DNA of 22,637 nucleotides from a virus: positions 1-22,637 of the IMG/VR virus record IMGVR_UViG_3300017971_003464; one strand, written 5' to 3'. The notes under the pieces are model-generated. The model was not told the DNA's origin. It was given only the letters and a program-made list of their open reading frames with translations, and searched no databases. Numbering within the stretch: the stretch's first letter is position 1; each line of letters begins with the position of its first letter. Below are positions 22,501 through 22,637 of this stretch, piece after piece. The translations under genes and the position numbers were made by a program.

Positions 22501-22637
22501 TCATCAGCTTGGCGAAACACTGGAACGACCGGGATTATTATTACATTCAGACGAACAATCCTACTGAGGAGATCCTTCGCAAGGCTGGCAAGGTCCGAGA
22601 CTTTCTTGAGTCCTGCGGTTCGACGGCGGCGGTAAAC
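22497..22637 (+). CDS. Endolysin or peptidase start, partial (47 aa, open at right edge)
   Basis: The frame begins in an ATGA overlap with the holin stop and runs without stop to the end of the window. The last residues SCGSTAAVN match the Cys-Gly-x-Thr helix of papain-like or C39-type cysteine peptidases, where the Cys is catalytic, and the QTNNP before it suits this class. A phage lysin that cleaves peptidoglycan crosslinks would fit. Only the first 47 residues are visible, so the catalytic His and Asp cannot be checked. Confidence 0.55.
   Translation, partial: MIISLAKHWNDRDYYYIQTNNPTEEILRKAGKVRDFLESCGSTAAVN

Overview
The window reads as one end of a tailed bacteriophage (Caudoviricetes) genome, probably an assembled environmental contig. 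The evidence is a recognisable packaging and head block in standard order (TerL, portal, scaffold-like, decoration-like, HK97-type major capsid, adaptor, fibres, holin, start of an endolysin), dense coding, and start/stop overlaps of the ATGA, GTGA and TAATG kinds almost throughout. Strong AGGAGG-type ribosome sites suggest a bacterial host. The host cannot be named from this sequence. No tRNA, integrase, transposon or CRISPR array was found.

Layout. Positions 1-442 are non-coding: a G homopolymer at the very end, probably technical, followed by an AT-rich stretch full of inverted repeats with a possible promoter. From 8625 down to 443 all genes are on the minus strand. They encode a GHMP sugar kinase (HddA-like), an RmlC-like epimerase, an extended SDR, a small protein, a B12-binding-type radical SAM enzyme, a sulfotransferase, a split two-subunit transketolase-like ThDP enzyme, a cupin sugar isomerase, a membrane-anchored unknown, a 68-aa protein, a 35-aa ORF, a radical SAM/SPASM enzyme, a probable ribbon-helix-helix protein and a 65-aa unknown. 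From 8680 to the right edge all genes are on the plus strand and form the virion and lysis module. A 54-bp divergent intergenic region (8626-8679) separates the arms and carries promoter-like sequences facing both ways.

The minus-strand arm looks like a phage-carried cassette for making or altering an unusual phosphorylated or nucleotide-linked sugar, with sulfation as a likely decoration. Split transketolase, heptose-type kinase, SDR, 3,5-epimerase and cupin isomerase are all sugar enzymes, and two radical SAM proteins add chemistry that cannot be predicted from sequence. No nucleotidyltransferase, sedoheptulose-7-phosphate isomerase or glycosyltransferase lies in the window, so the pathway is incomplete here and must use host or off-window genes. 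The product could modify the host surface, the virion or phage DNA; the sequence does not decide this. The pairing of the SPASM enzyme with a 35-aa ORF immediately upstream could alternatively be a small peptide-modification unit.

In the plus-strand arm no tape measure, tail tube or tail sheath gene lies between the capsid genes and the lysis genes. An adaptor-like protein is followed directly by fibre-like proteins. This favours a short-tailed (podovirus-like) virion, with the caveat that the contig continues to the right.
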